64,000 nt of DNA from Candidatus Opimibacter skivensis. Lineage in GTDB: Bacteria; Bacteroidota; Bacteroidia; Chitinophagales; Saprospiraceae. Made by a program: the position numbers and the translations under genes. The notes beneath the pieces were generated by a model. That model was not told the DNA's origin, ran no database searches, and worked only from the letters and a program-made list of their open reading frames with translations. Below, in pieces: positions 8,672 to 17,037 of this stretch (its first letter is position 1; each line of letters starts with the position of its first letter). The DNA lies in contig JADKHH010000033.1 in the NCBI GenBank assembly GCA_016721905.1, positions 1 through 64,000 of the forward strand, read 5' to 3'.

Positions 8672-9807
8672 ACAGGCAAAGGCTTACGTTCGAAAATCAT
8701 AGTATTCAGCGAATGCTGGTCCGGATGGACCATCGGTATGCTCATCTGCAGTCGGCTGGCGGTGCAGTCTTCCATATATTCTATAGGCACCGGATTGATC
8801 CAGAAGACATGGCTGGAAATGGATTGAAGGTACTTCCAGAATTTCATGGTGTGCTTCATGCGCTCCCTGTTGACGACACCTGAATGCGCGCCCGCATCAC
8901 TCAGGATCAGAAACCACGTATTTCGATCCCAATGGTGCTTCGATGTATAAAAAACCTCCGCACCTTTCCTGGCAGGTTGAAGCTCGTAATGGATCCCCTC
9001 TGTGATTTCTTTTGGCCAGTTGTAAAAGAAATAATGCTGATAATCGCAATACGGAATCTGTCGCAAGCTCTGATCAAAATGATGCTCCAGGAATTCGTGA
9101 GCCACCATCGAACCAAACCGATCTGCCAGTAACACGACCTTTGACTTTTGTGTGTCCTGTGTTTCATAGATGATATCATCGATAAACCCCGTCTCTGCAA
9201 ACCGGTTAACAATCAATGGCAAATCAAGGATATCAGAAAGGATTTGTTCTGTCGTTTCTACCTTTCGTCTCAACCGCTGCACAAAATGTCGCCTGTCAAA
9301 TGGAACAATGGCCAGGTCAGACAAGACAAAGTCATGCGGGATCATAGCACCGATTGAGGGTTCATCTACCCCTGTGGTGGATTGCGTTTCTTTAACCAGG
9401 AGTTGAAAATCAACAAGTGGTTTTGATTCCGGTTTCTTTATTGAAATTTGTTCCTTCTGTTTTGGTTCATCAATGGGTCTGAATTGTTTTTCTAAATGTT
9501 CCTTGTCAACAAACGCTTTATGCTCAAATACTTCAGAGGCAACTTCTGCTGGACTTTCTTTGTGCTTAAGAATTGAATCCCAGTCCATAAAAGAAGCAAA
9601 CACACTGTCATACTGTTTTTCAAAACGAAGGTCAGGGAGCCAGAATAATTTGGTAAATCGAAGAAGATCCTTTTTCGTTTGCAGATAACTCAGATCCATT
9701 CGGTGAATGGCCTGTAGCAGGTAAAAGTATTGATCAATAGATAAAGGCACCGGGCTCCGGTCACGGATGTATGTAAAAAAACCCCAGAGTGGTGCAACCG
9801 GCATCAT
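8668..9807 (-). CDS. vWA protein of the MoxR-vWA type (CoxE-like)
   Basis: A 379-residue partner of the MoxR ATPase. The N-terminal 200 residues are helical and linker-rich (a Lys/Glu/Pro stretch near 110-160). The C-terminal 200 residues form a von Willebrand A fold. The metal site reads LLADRFGSM, a DRxGSM variant of the usual DxSxS seen in this clade, so the first MIDAS serine is Phe. The fold ends FWINPVPIEYMEDCTA and IPMVHP, matching the WxNPxP...VPM pattern of CoxE-type vWA proteins. Its ATG overlaps the MoxR stop codon (A-TGA-TG at 9804-9807), and its own stop overlaps the next ATG, so MoxR, vWA and the pseudo-caspase protein are translationally coupled. MoxR-vWA pairs act as ATP-driven remodelling switches (family knowledge). 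Here they presumably gate the protease and gasdermin modules. Confidence 0.85.
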   Translation of the reverse strand: MMPVAPLWGFFTYIRDRSPVPLSIDQYFYLLQAIHRMDLSYLQTKKDLLRFTKLFWLPDLRFEKQYDSVFASFMDWDSILKHKESPAEVASEVFEHKAFVDKEHLEKQFRPIDEPKQKEQISIKKPESKPLVDFQLLVKETQSTTGVDEPSIGAMIPHDFVLSDLAIVPFDRRHFVQRLRRKVETTEQILSDILDLPLIVNRFAETGFIDDIIYETQDTQKSKVVLLADRFGSMVAHEFLEHHFDQSLRQIPYCDYQHYFFYNWPKEITEGIHYELQPARKGAEVFYTSKHHWDRNTWFLILSDAGAHSGVVNRERMKHTMKFWKYLQSISSHVFWINPVPIEYMEDCTASRLQMSIPMVHPDQHSLNTMIFERKPLPV

Positions 9808-10791
9808 GCGTTGAGCTTTAAGGCGAGTTGCTGGAAATCCTTATTCGCCATCAGCTTATCAAAAGCTTCACCATTCCTGTATTGGTAGAAGGTGAGGAGC
9901 TTGAGCCAATCCAGCAATTCACTGGTAGAAGGCGGTTTGGTGGCCGCCGCGTTTTTTTAATTTAATAAATTCATCGACAAACGCCTCAAGTGATTGCTTT
10001 GAAATTTCGGAAGGATCTTTTATGTCCAGTTCTTCATAGAACTCCTTCATTTTACCTGCAGCGATGGTGACTAAAAGTTCTTTGGTGAACCGTGGAATGT
10101 TGTAATATAAACACCTCCGTAAGAATGCTGGAGGTAGTTCCCGTTCGTCATTACTGGTGATAAATACCAAAGGACGCCCTCCTGTCGGAGCATAGATATA
10201 GGTATCCTGCATTTCATTGATCTTGAAGCGCATCTCATCAAGTTCCAGCAAGAGATCATTTGGAAAATCTATATCCCCCTTGTCAATCTCATCAATGAGT
10301 AGGATAGATTTGTGGTGTGCATCTCCTGCCTTAAACGCGTGCCCCATTGGGCCCAGGGCCACATAATTGGAAGGATCGGATGCTTTTGCGCGCGCTACTT
10401 CATCGGACGTGATCGTCGCATCGCGGAGTCGAGCTACATGATCAAAGGTGTATCCGCCGTCCCTGGCCTTGCTTTTGGATTTGACATGCCACTCAAAATA
10501 ATATCGATATGCCTGATCGCCATAAAAGTAGGCGGCCACAGCCTGTGCCAGTTTGGTCTTTCCACTTCCGGGTTCTCCTTTGATCAGCAGGGGCCGACCT
10601 GTGACAATGGCTGCATTGACTGCTTCGGCGAGCTCCCGGCTGATGAGATAGGTGCTGACTTTTTTCTGCGGCAACCTGGGCACTAGTTCAAGCGATTCAG
10701 TTTTGAAATCATAGTTGATATCAAAGTCATGGACCAGTTGACTTTTGACCTGGAGCTCCTGTGCCCCTTTTAGATCCAATAATGTAGCCAT
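9804..10791 (-). CDS. MoxR-family AAA+ ATPase (one frameshift near its 3' end)
   Basis: An AAA+ ATPase of the MoxR clade. Visible motifs are Walker A GEPGSGKT (about residue 71), Walker B ILLIDEIDK, sensor 1 VFITSNDERELPPAFLRRC with the arginine finger, and a C-terminal helical lid. The open frame stops at 9919 after KLKKRGGHQ, but removing one A from the A7 run at about 9953 continues it as NAAATKPPSTSELLDWL, the conserved MoxR tail. It then ends LALKLNA with a TGA at 9804-9806. That TGA overlaps the ATG of the vWA gene, as expected for a MoxR-vWA pair. The corrected length is about 329 residues. It lies 19 bp after the CHAT-iSTAND gene. Predicted role: ATP-dependent switch or remodeller controlling the effector proteases. 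Confidence 0.9.
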
Positions 10792-10810
10792 GCAAATAAG
10801 GGTTTGTAGT

Positions 10811-12652
10811 TTAAATTCTGAATACGACTACCTGGGGTAGACTCAATTCCTTGCAGATGAATTCAAGCACACCGGACGGGCATTTTTCATCATAATCGGC
10901 CGGGTTGATTTTAGCAGATATAGCTTTGACTTTCTCCTTGACTTCTTTCGGTTCAGATGTTTTAGGAGAATACAATGCCGCCCACTGATCAATCATCACC
11001 CGGTTGACAAAAGGCTTTGTAAATCGCTTGAGCCATATCCGGTTGCCGGTAGATATCGGTTCCTGGAAAAGCCCCTGATGCAACACAAATAATAAGGTGG
11101 GTTGCTTGGGAATATCACTCCCATAGAAATCAGTTGCTTTATTTAACTCGGCCATCACATTTTGTACGATGGCAATACTTGTATTGGGATCATCGGACCA
11201 ATTGCGCAGGATGAAGATCGCGCCCGTCTCATAAAGGCTATAGAAATGCTGGTACAACGCTTTGGAATTATTAAACCGCAAGCGCAACTGGTGTTCCAAA
11301 TCTTCCAGCAGATTGAGTTGTGTATTGTGCCTGTTGTCTGCGACCAAGGAAATACTCTTGGGCTGACTGGTCCTGATCCAATTGGCGATAAAATTGATTA
11401 GCCGTTCATAGGTGTTTTGCGCAAAAAATATACGGATATACTTTTGGTCATCCTGGATTTCTAATACTTCATCTTTGATCGGTTGAGTGTCAAAATTCAT
11501 GACAATCTTTCTACGCTCAGATGCACTGATGGCATTCCTGTCGAGCGCGGCCCTGAATGAATCGGACGGAATCAGATCAGCAGAATAATTATCAAATTCA
11601 AATCGCTGCGATTCAGGATACTTCGCCATGGTGACAGTGTCGCCAAAAAGAACGTTTGTATCCAGGCCTTCCTTCAAACAAAAAACAGTTTTGTAATTAG
11701 GGGTGGTAAGCGATTCTCCTTTCTGCAGGTACAAGCGAAGCGCTTCCGGCAATAACTCATTCTTTGAGCAATGAAGGATCAAATTGATTTCCCCATTCTT
11801 AAACGGATCATCATCCCCACGATCTTTCAACAGGAACAATTCAGCGGTTGGCAGCTCCTCCCATCTTAGAATTTCTCCTAACCCTTCACCTTCCAAGCCT
11901 AAATAAAAGTGATGACGCAGGGTCTGATCATCAAACCAATTGAGGCACCAGGTCTTGTCATAATCGGCCTCATTCATCTTCATGACCCAATCCGGAGGGA
12001 TCAGGTATTTGCTCTCCTCAGCTTGTGAAGTCAGAATCAATTGAAGTGCATTGATCTCGACCTGGTCAACAGGATCTCCACCGCCTTCACTACGCAAAAT
12101 GATCTTAAGGCTGTTGTGTCTTGAATACGTCCCATCAGCATAAGTGACAGCATACTCATACGCAGCCTTGTAGGTAAATGAATCGAACAGCTTGGAATAG
12201 AATTCATTTTGAAAATCGATGGCATAATCGTTCTCGATGTCATTGGCGCCTGCTGTACCAAGGACCACCGGTATCTCTGCTTCTGATGCCAGTCTGGCAA
12301 GATCCGCGGACTGGCAGGAAGAGAAAAAACAGAATTTAATTTTTGGATGCCGCAGCAAGGCTACAAAATTGTCATTGGCCAGGATCCAGTCCTTGTAGGG
12401 AATTCCAGCCTCCGAACCGTGTCCACTGAAATGGAGATACAATTCATCTACATCATTAGCTCTATCCGTAAGATCCCGGAGCCTCTTCATTAAATCCCTG
12501 ACATCCGGGCAAAAGGCACGATCTATAGTCAGATCCCTGTTAGAATCTACTTTTCCGCTAATGCGTTTATAAAATTTCTCATAGTCCAGCCGGGCAATCT
12601 CTTCATTGCCGGGTCCGTAATAGTAGAAGATGAAAAGTTTCTTCCTAAGCAT
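10811..12652 (-). CDS. CHAT protease fused to an iSTAND-like region
   Basis: A 613-residue protein. Residues 1-190 form an intact CHAT/caspase-fold protease with His78 in LYLHFSGHGSE and Cys113 in FCFFSSCQSADL. Residues 190-430 are an unrecognised alpha/beta region. Residues 430-613 resemble an inactive STAND-type P-loop fold: YIRIFFAQNTYERLINFIANW, then ISLVADNRHNTQLNLLEDL where the Walker A loop should be but no GxxGxGK[ST] is seen, then FILRNWSDDPN. Such iSTAND-like domains are reported as partners in MoxR-vWA conflict systems. Its ATG lies only 2 nt after the stop of the gasdermin gene, the tightest link in the operon. This makes it the best candidate for the protease that cleaves and activates the gasdermin (inference from position and from known gasdermin-protease pairs). 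Confidence 0.85.
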   Translation of the reverse strand: MLRKKLFIFYYYGPGNEEIARLDYEKFYKRISGKVDSNRDLTIDRAFCPDVRDLMKRLRDLTDRANDVDELYLHFSGHGSEAGIPYKDWILANDNFVALLRHPKIKFCFFSSCQSADLARLASEAEIPVVLGTAGANDIENDYAIDFQNEFYSKLFDSFTYKAAYEYAVTYADGTYSRHNSLKIILRSEGGGDPVDQVEINALQLILTSQAEESKYLIPPDWVMKMNEADYDKTWCLNWFDDQTLRHHFYLGLEGEGLGEILRWEELPTAELFLLKDRGDDDPFKNGEINLILHCSKNELLPEALRLYLQKGESLTTPNYKTVFCLKEGLDTNVLFGDTVTMAKYPESQRFEFDNYSADLIPSDSFRAALDRNAISASERRKIVMNFDTQPIKDEVLEIQDDQKYIRIFFAQNTYERLINFIANWIRTSQPKSISLVADNRHNTQLNLLEDLEHQLRLRFNNSKALYQHFYSLYETGAIFILRNWSDDPNTSIAIVQNVMAELNKATDFYGSDIPKQPTLLFVLHQGLFQEPISTGNRIWLKRFTKPFVNRVMIDQWAALYSPKTSEPKEVKEKVKAISAKINPADYDEKCPSGVLEFICKELSLPQVVVFRI

Positions 12653-12654
12653 AT

Positions 12655-13502
12655 CTACAGTTCAATCAACAGCGGGTGCAATTTATTTTCATCCAGCATC
12701 AACCGATGGAGTTTATTTTCCTCACCAGGCTGCAGGGATTCAAATGTACGGGCAGCGCCGGTGGCTGATTTCAGGTTGGTCATCCAGTCACCGCGAGAGA
12801 ATTTGCCGGTAGCCGGGTCGATTTTGATTTCCAGGCAAGAGAAGGCAAACGTCAGGTCATGTGGGCCTTCGAACTTTACGGCATTGTCTACACTTCTGGT
12901 GACTTTGACATCCGCGCTCACATTACCAATGGCCTTTGCGATTGCATCCACATCAACTTCGGCCGACGTTTCTTCATTCACCAGTGATGTAATGGAAAAA
13001 TTGTTAGAAATGATTACATCGGTGATAAGGCCAAGTTTGACATCGCCGCCTTCGAGCGCGGGCTGAAGTACAAAATTATCCTTATCGCCAAATAGTTCAT
13101 GCTGGGAGAGTATCTGACCCAGTTGAAGCACGTCTACATATTTTCGGCGCACATTCGAAAACGTAAAGGCAATATTCTTAGACCGCTTGAAGGCTGCGCT
13201 TACACTACCGGGATCGAGCTTCAGTGCTTTCAAGAATCCACTCAGGATATCAAATCCAGTCTTGAGATCGACGGACCGGGTTCGTGCATCAGACACTTCG
13301 GCGACAGGCGATTCGGCGACTGGCAAGGTATGATTAAAGCCACCCTTTACGAGAAATTTAAACTCTCCCAGGTATTGTTTTGCTGGCCTTTAACTTCCAG
13401 CATACACATGGGCTGGATCCGGGCTTCCGGCACGCGCAAAGGATTGGCTCCGAATTGGTCCCTGATGACATCTGTCACATTGTTTTTACAAATACGTACC
13501 AT
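12655..13502 (-). CDS. bacterial gasdermin (bGSDM), one frameshift
   Basis: I read this as a bacterial gasdermin, the prokaryotic relative of animal pyroptosis pore formers. The gene starts at the ATG at 13502; restoring one A in AAAACAATACC (near 13377) gives an uninterrupted 282-residue protein, the usual bGSDM length. Matches to the family pattern, from memory: Cys5 close to the N-terminus (the site palmitoylated in characterised members); PLRVPEARIQPMCML; YLGEFKFLV; then VSDARTRSVDLKTGFDIL (71-88), the helix and strand of the RTxDLK region; SKNIAFTFSNV; and VKFEGPHDLTFAFSCLEIKI near residue 230. A short C-terminal tail (about the last 25 residues, MLDENKLHPLLIEL) fits the autoinhibitory peptide removed by a protease. 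It follows a caspase by 80 bp and precedes a CHAT protease by 2 nt. Confidence 0.85.
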
Positions 13503-13582
13503 ACTCAAATTGTATTTAAGATGAATTGATTAAAGATAAATTGTTCTGTCGTCAGAATTTCCCTCCTCCGGTATCAATATAT

Positions 13583-16486
13583 TTAAACGGCCTGCATGGC
13601 TTTCAAAAAATTCTTTGCTACTTTCTCATACCCTGTATTGTTGGGGTGGATTTCATCCATCCATTCATTCAATTTCACTGTGCCCCGGTGATTGACATAC
13701 CTGACATAGTCATATTTGGTTGCAAATTCCTCGAGCATGGTGTTGAATGTATCCACCAGGTAGTGGATGATCAATTCGCGGTGAGCGATATTATCGATAC
13801 CCGCCTTGATCATGTAGCGATTCGCCCAGCCGCTTTTGATGGTCCTGGCATCCGGGGCGCTCCGTATATAATCATAACCATGGATAAATATTTTCGCTTC
13901 CGGTTTGAGCACATGGATTTTTTCAAAAAATGAAATATACCCTTTGCGGAGTTGATCCAGCTTTTGATTGAAAACATCCACCATCAGGAAGTCTGTGGCA
14001 TCTACGCCATTTTTTACATCAGATTTCAGTATAGCCTGCACCTGTTCACCCAGGATATCATTACCACCTCCGCTGATCAGCACAAAATCCGGGTTCTCCT
14101 TGATGACACTGGTCAGCAATTCAGGGTTCTTAATATAGTCGGTGATTTCGTCTCCTGCCTCCGCCAGGGAGAGTAGTCTGTAATGATCCATGATGTAATC
14201 GAGTGTATCACGCACTCCGGGCTTCGGAAACAGAAACCATGAATCGCCTTCGGCGACCACGATCGGACCGGTTTGTTTACGTTGTCGTTTAAACCGACGG
14301 ATACGACCTGCTTTGTACAAACTGTTCAGGGCCTTGACCAGCCAGCTATCGGTTGCCTTACTGGTTGCTTGTGCTGCGGTCTGGTCTTTGTTTTGCTTTA
14401 GCATCAGTTTGTAACTTGTACCATCAAACACTTCATCAAAATATAATTCCTTGATAAAGGGTGCCAGATCCTCACTTGCCTCATATTGATCCCAGAGCTC
14501 TTTGAGATTACCATGGATTATATTGTGATACAGATTGGGGAGCTTGATCTGGGTCAGGCATGTGCCCCATTTTTTCTGATCAGGTGGTGGTTCACCGCTG
14601 CCTTCACCTTTCGCTGCCCGGGTGAGGCTTTTGGTGGCCTTTTTAAAAAACAATGGAGGCTCTAAAACTGGTTGACGAAATTCAGGTCCTTGCATGGAAG
14701 TGGTAAAATCTTCATCATTGGAATAGATAAACTTATAATAGAACCACTCCTCTTTCCAGTTGTACACCTCCTTGTACATATCAAGGCTTGCCCTAACCAC
14801 CGGACTATCTTCTTCATTATAAAGTAAGATGGTCTGGCTTTCACCCGGTACAAGCGTCACAGATTTGCCTTTAAATGGTTTGGAAGTGATGCTCATGTCT
14901 GAATTCAGCGTGAGCACACCGACATGCAGGGTCTCTTTGCTCTTATTGTTGACGCGGATTTTGGCTGTTTGAAATAACTCACCGTTATAAACTTTCTTTG
15001 CCTCCGGGCGCATAGTCAAAACCCCATTGGTGATGTCAACCCATTTTTTTTCACTCTCTACTTCGATGCGGATCGGGCTTTGTTCATAATCTTTACCCGG
15101 ATTGTCCAGAGCATAAAAATGCTGCCATTTGACAAAATAGCCGAGTTGGCGCTCCAACTCCTTTTTGAGGGCAGTTTTATTCCCGATGGATATCTGTCTG
15201 GCTAAAGGTTGAAAATCGTGCTCGGGTAAGGTGAAATACGCAAACCCATTAAAAATAGTGCATTGAAAATCTGCTGCTGCTGTATCAACGATCTTTACGA
15301 GTTTATTTGCTTTCAGGGTTTTAGTGACCTCTTTCGTGATGGCCGGTTCATGGTCAATGCTGACAACCGATAATTTTAATTGATTGAGTGTACTGAGTTC
15401 AGTCCGGGCAGTAAAAAAAGGTTTGTTTAATTCACTGAGCATATTAACCTGTGGTAAGGACATATGCAAGGTTGATTTTTCAAGGCTGACAGCATCTACT
15501 TTGACCTTCTCTTCCTTACCATTTCCGAGGTCAATGATGACTTCCATATCTGGTTGGACTCCCAACAGTGCACCGCGGGTATATACCCATCCTTCATTGA
15601 CAGTGTTGATGACCCGTCCTTGAGGCATGGCAAAACCTTTCGGGTGCATATTTAGCCAGGAATCGGTAGCGAGTGTCTTACCCTCTCCTACTGTATATAT
15701 GGTAGGCGTCTGCTTTTCGCTGGTCACATCCTGCATACTCAATTTTGCCCAGCGGGTGATATCGAGATAGGACAACTTTCCTTCTGTAGCTTTTAGCAAT
15801 TCGAGGAGATAGCGCGTAAAAACGCCACCATCCCCATCTTCCCAGGATGATTCACTGGACTGACAGGCAGCGATATGAATATGATTCTTGGCGGGGATAA
15901 AAAGCTGTTTAGGTCCCTGGTCATTTGTAACAAGGGTTTTATCCGCAGCGAATAAAAAATCTTTGAATGGTCGGGCTGGAAAAGTGCCAGCTATGCGTTT
16001 GATCCTTTTGTTGCCTTTTGTATCATCAGCATGGAAGGCTCTCACGATATCACCTGAATGACAGGCGTCAATGATCGTCACCAGGTGAGGATTGTGGGGC
16101 ATCTGTGACAAGGCATATCTGATTTCCTTGCTGGTGAGGAGTTGGCCACTGTCGAGTGCATCATGAGGGTCATAACAAACTAAGCACTCCAGTAAGCCAT
16201 CATGAACGTCCGGGAATAAACCAGGACATTCTTCCTGAGCGCCATGGCCGCTATAGTAAAGCAGGGCTACATCCGTATCTCCTGCTGAGCCAAGGTGAGT
16301 CTTGATTTCCTTAAGGATATTAGCGCGTGTGGCTTTACTATCCTTTAGTGTCTTAATAGAGACACCGGTAAATGGTCCTTTCAATCCCTCTAAATAATGG
16401 GACATCTTGGTCACATCAGCAATACATTGGGTCAGGGGATTAGTGGGATAGGCATTGATGCCTATAAGCAGCGCTTTCAGTTCCAT
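13583..16486 (-). CDS. caspase-like protease fused to an SGNH/GDSL hydrolase
   Basis: A 967-residue fusion with no signal peptide. Residues 1-290 form an intact C14 caspase-like protease: His81 in LYYSGHGAQE and Cys142 in IIDACHSGD. Residues 290-680 form a beta-rich linker region that includes a DUF4384-like stretch (FQTAKIRVNNKSKETLHVGVL). Residues 735-967 form an SGNH lipase/esterase: block I AEGDSWF with Ser749, a GGGND block (LISGGGNDILG), and the final HPNNTGY block with His947. Caspase activity could cleave partners, and the SGNH domain could hydrolyse membrane lipids. As the first gene of the operon it is placed to make the trigger protease and a lipolytic effector in one chain (inference). 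The gene at 59699-62994 has the same caspase-linker arrangement with an alpha/beta-hydrolase instead. A -7 like element lies about 50 bp upstream. Confidence 0.9.
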   Translation of the reverse strand: MELKALLIGINAYPTNPLTQCIADVTKMSHYLEGLKGPFTGVSIKTLKDSKATRANILKEIKTHLGSAGDTDVALLYYSGHGAQEECPGLFPDVHDGLLECLVCYDPHDALDSGQLLTSKEIRYALSQMPHNPHLVTIIDACHSGDIVRAFHADDTKGNKRIKRIAGTFPARPFKDFLFAADKTLVTNDQGPKQLFIPAKNHIHIAACQSSESSWEDGDGGVFTRYLLELLKATEGKLSYLDITRWAKLSMQDVTSEKQTPTIYTVGEGKTLATDSWLNMHPKGFAMPQGRVINTVNEGWVYTRGALLGVQPDMEVIIDLGNGKEEKVKVDAVSLEKSTLHMSLPQVNMLSELNKPFFTARTELSTLNQLKLSVVSIDHEPAITKEVTKTLKANKLVKIVDTAAADFQCTIFNGFAYFTLPEHDFQPLARQISIGNKTALKKELERQLGYFVKWQHFYALDNPGKDYEQSPIRIEVESEKKWVDITNGVLTMRPEAKKVYNGELFQTAKIRVNNKSKETLHVGVLTLNSDMSITSKPFKGKSVTLVPGESQTILLYNEEDSPVVRASLDMYKEVYNWKEEWFYYKFIYSNDEDFTTSMQGPEFRQPVLEPPLFFKKATKSLTRAAKGEGSGEPPPDQKKWGTCLTQIKLPNLYHNIIHGNLKELWDQYEASEDLAPFIKELYFDEVFDGTSYKLMLKQNKDQTAAQATSKATDSWLVKALNSLYKAGRIRRFKRQRKQTGPIVVAEGDSWFLFPKPGVRDTLDYIMDHYRLLSLAEAGDEITDYIKNPELLTSVIKENPDFVLISGGGNDILGEQVQAILKSDVKNGVDATDFLMVDVFNQKLDQLRKGYISFFEKIHVLKPEAKIFIHGYDYIRSAPDARTIKSGWANRYMIKAGIDNIAHRELIIHYLVDTFNTMLEEFATKYDYVRYVNHRGTVKLNEWMDEIHPNNTGYEKVAKNFLKAMQAV

Positions 16487-16535
16487 GGCGGCCTGAGGTG
16501 GTTTAGGTTAAAAAAAATACGTTTCGGATCCCTTC

Positions 16536-16543
16536 CAAATTTA
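16536..16543 (-). promoter_or_regulatory. candidate -7 element of the gasdermin operon
   Basis: Reads TAAATTTG on the minus strand, an exact fit to TAnnTTTG, about 50 bp upstream of the caspase-SGNH start. A run of eight T follows before the ATG. No clear -33 TTTG at the expected spacing. Confidence 0.35.
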
Positions 16544-16739
16544 ATATTGCACTAAACATTTAGCAGGTAATTCCTCCTGAGCAAGAAACTTACAAACAAA
16601 GTAAAGTGCGCAAGCTAACAGTGACTGTCAGCTCGTCCCTTCCCAATAAAAAGTATAAAATTAAAAGGCAATGATTTTCCGGGTTAGGTACTTAAAGATA
16701 AAATTCTTTTTAATTGCGCTGAAAATATTTTTCAACTAT

Positions 16740-16768
16740 GTTGCTGGGGAGGACACCAGGGTAACGGC
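16740..16768. repeat. REP-like palindromic repeat
   Basis: One unit with a lengthened first arm (TTGCTGGGGAGGACACCAGGGTAACGGC region). It is the copy nearest the 5' end of the gasdermin operon, 250 bp upstream of it. Confidence 0.65.
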
Positions 16769-16872
16769 ATATTGTCCTTTTTGGAACGCAGATTTTCGCA
16801 GATACATTTTTATAAATAATTACGCAGATTAGATCCAACTACTCAATGGATAACCTCCTAAACTACACCCAT

Positions 16873-16929
16873 GTTGCCGGTGGGACATCAGGCCAATGGC
16901 ACTACGTTGCTGGTGGGGATTCCACGGCT
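16873..16929. repeat. REP-like palindromic repeat, two degenerate copies
   Basis: Two diverged units (16873-16898 and 16905-16929) of the same family, both with point changes in the second arm. They sit between the DUF892 terminator and the gasdermin operon. Confidence 0.55.
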
Positions 16930-16945
16930 AGAGAAACTGTAAATA

Positions 16946-16972
16946 GAAAAAGGCGGATATACCGCCCTTTTC
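16946..16972 (-). terminator. Rho-independent terminator of the DUF892 gene
   Basis: GGCGG-loop-CCGCC hairpin flanked by AAAAA and TTTT, about 65 bp after the DUF892 stop codon. On the minus strand the T run follows the hairpin. Confidence 0.7.
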
Positions 16973-17037
16973 CAGATTTACACACTTGACGCAATACAAA
17001 TTTCGATTAGGTGATCGGAGTTTATGAAAACGCAGCA

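Larger units (their letters stand above)
16487..17037. other. intergenic region holding repeats and the operon promoter
   Basis: The 550 bp upstream of the caspase gene hold no convincing gene. They hold the candidate promoter (16536-16543), REP-like units at 16740-16768 and 16873-16929, the DUF892 terminator, and a short 'cgcagattttcgcagata...acgcagatt' stretch near 16789-16832, a repetitive motif of a kind often seen between Bacteroidota genes. Confidence 0.6.

Noticed and set aside
8231..8827. Plus-strand 198-codon frame antisense to the pseudo-caspase and vWA genes
   Set aside because: It is antisense to well-supported genes on the other strand.
16789..16832. Possible small RNA gene upstream of the gasdermin operon
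   Set aside because: The stretch is a short-period 'cgcagatt' repeat type common between Bacteroidota genes; no promoter or terminator frames it.
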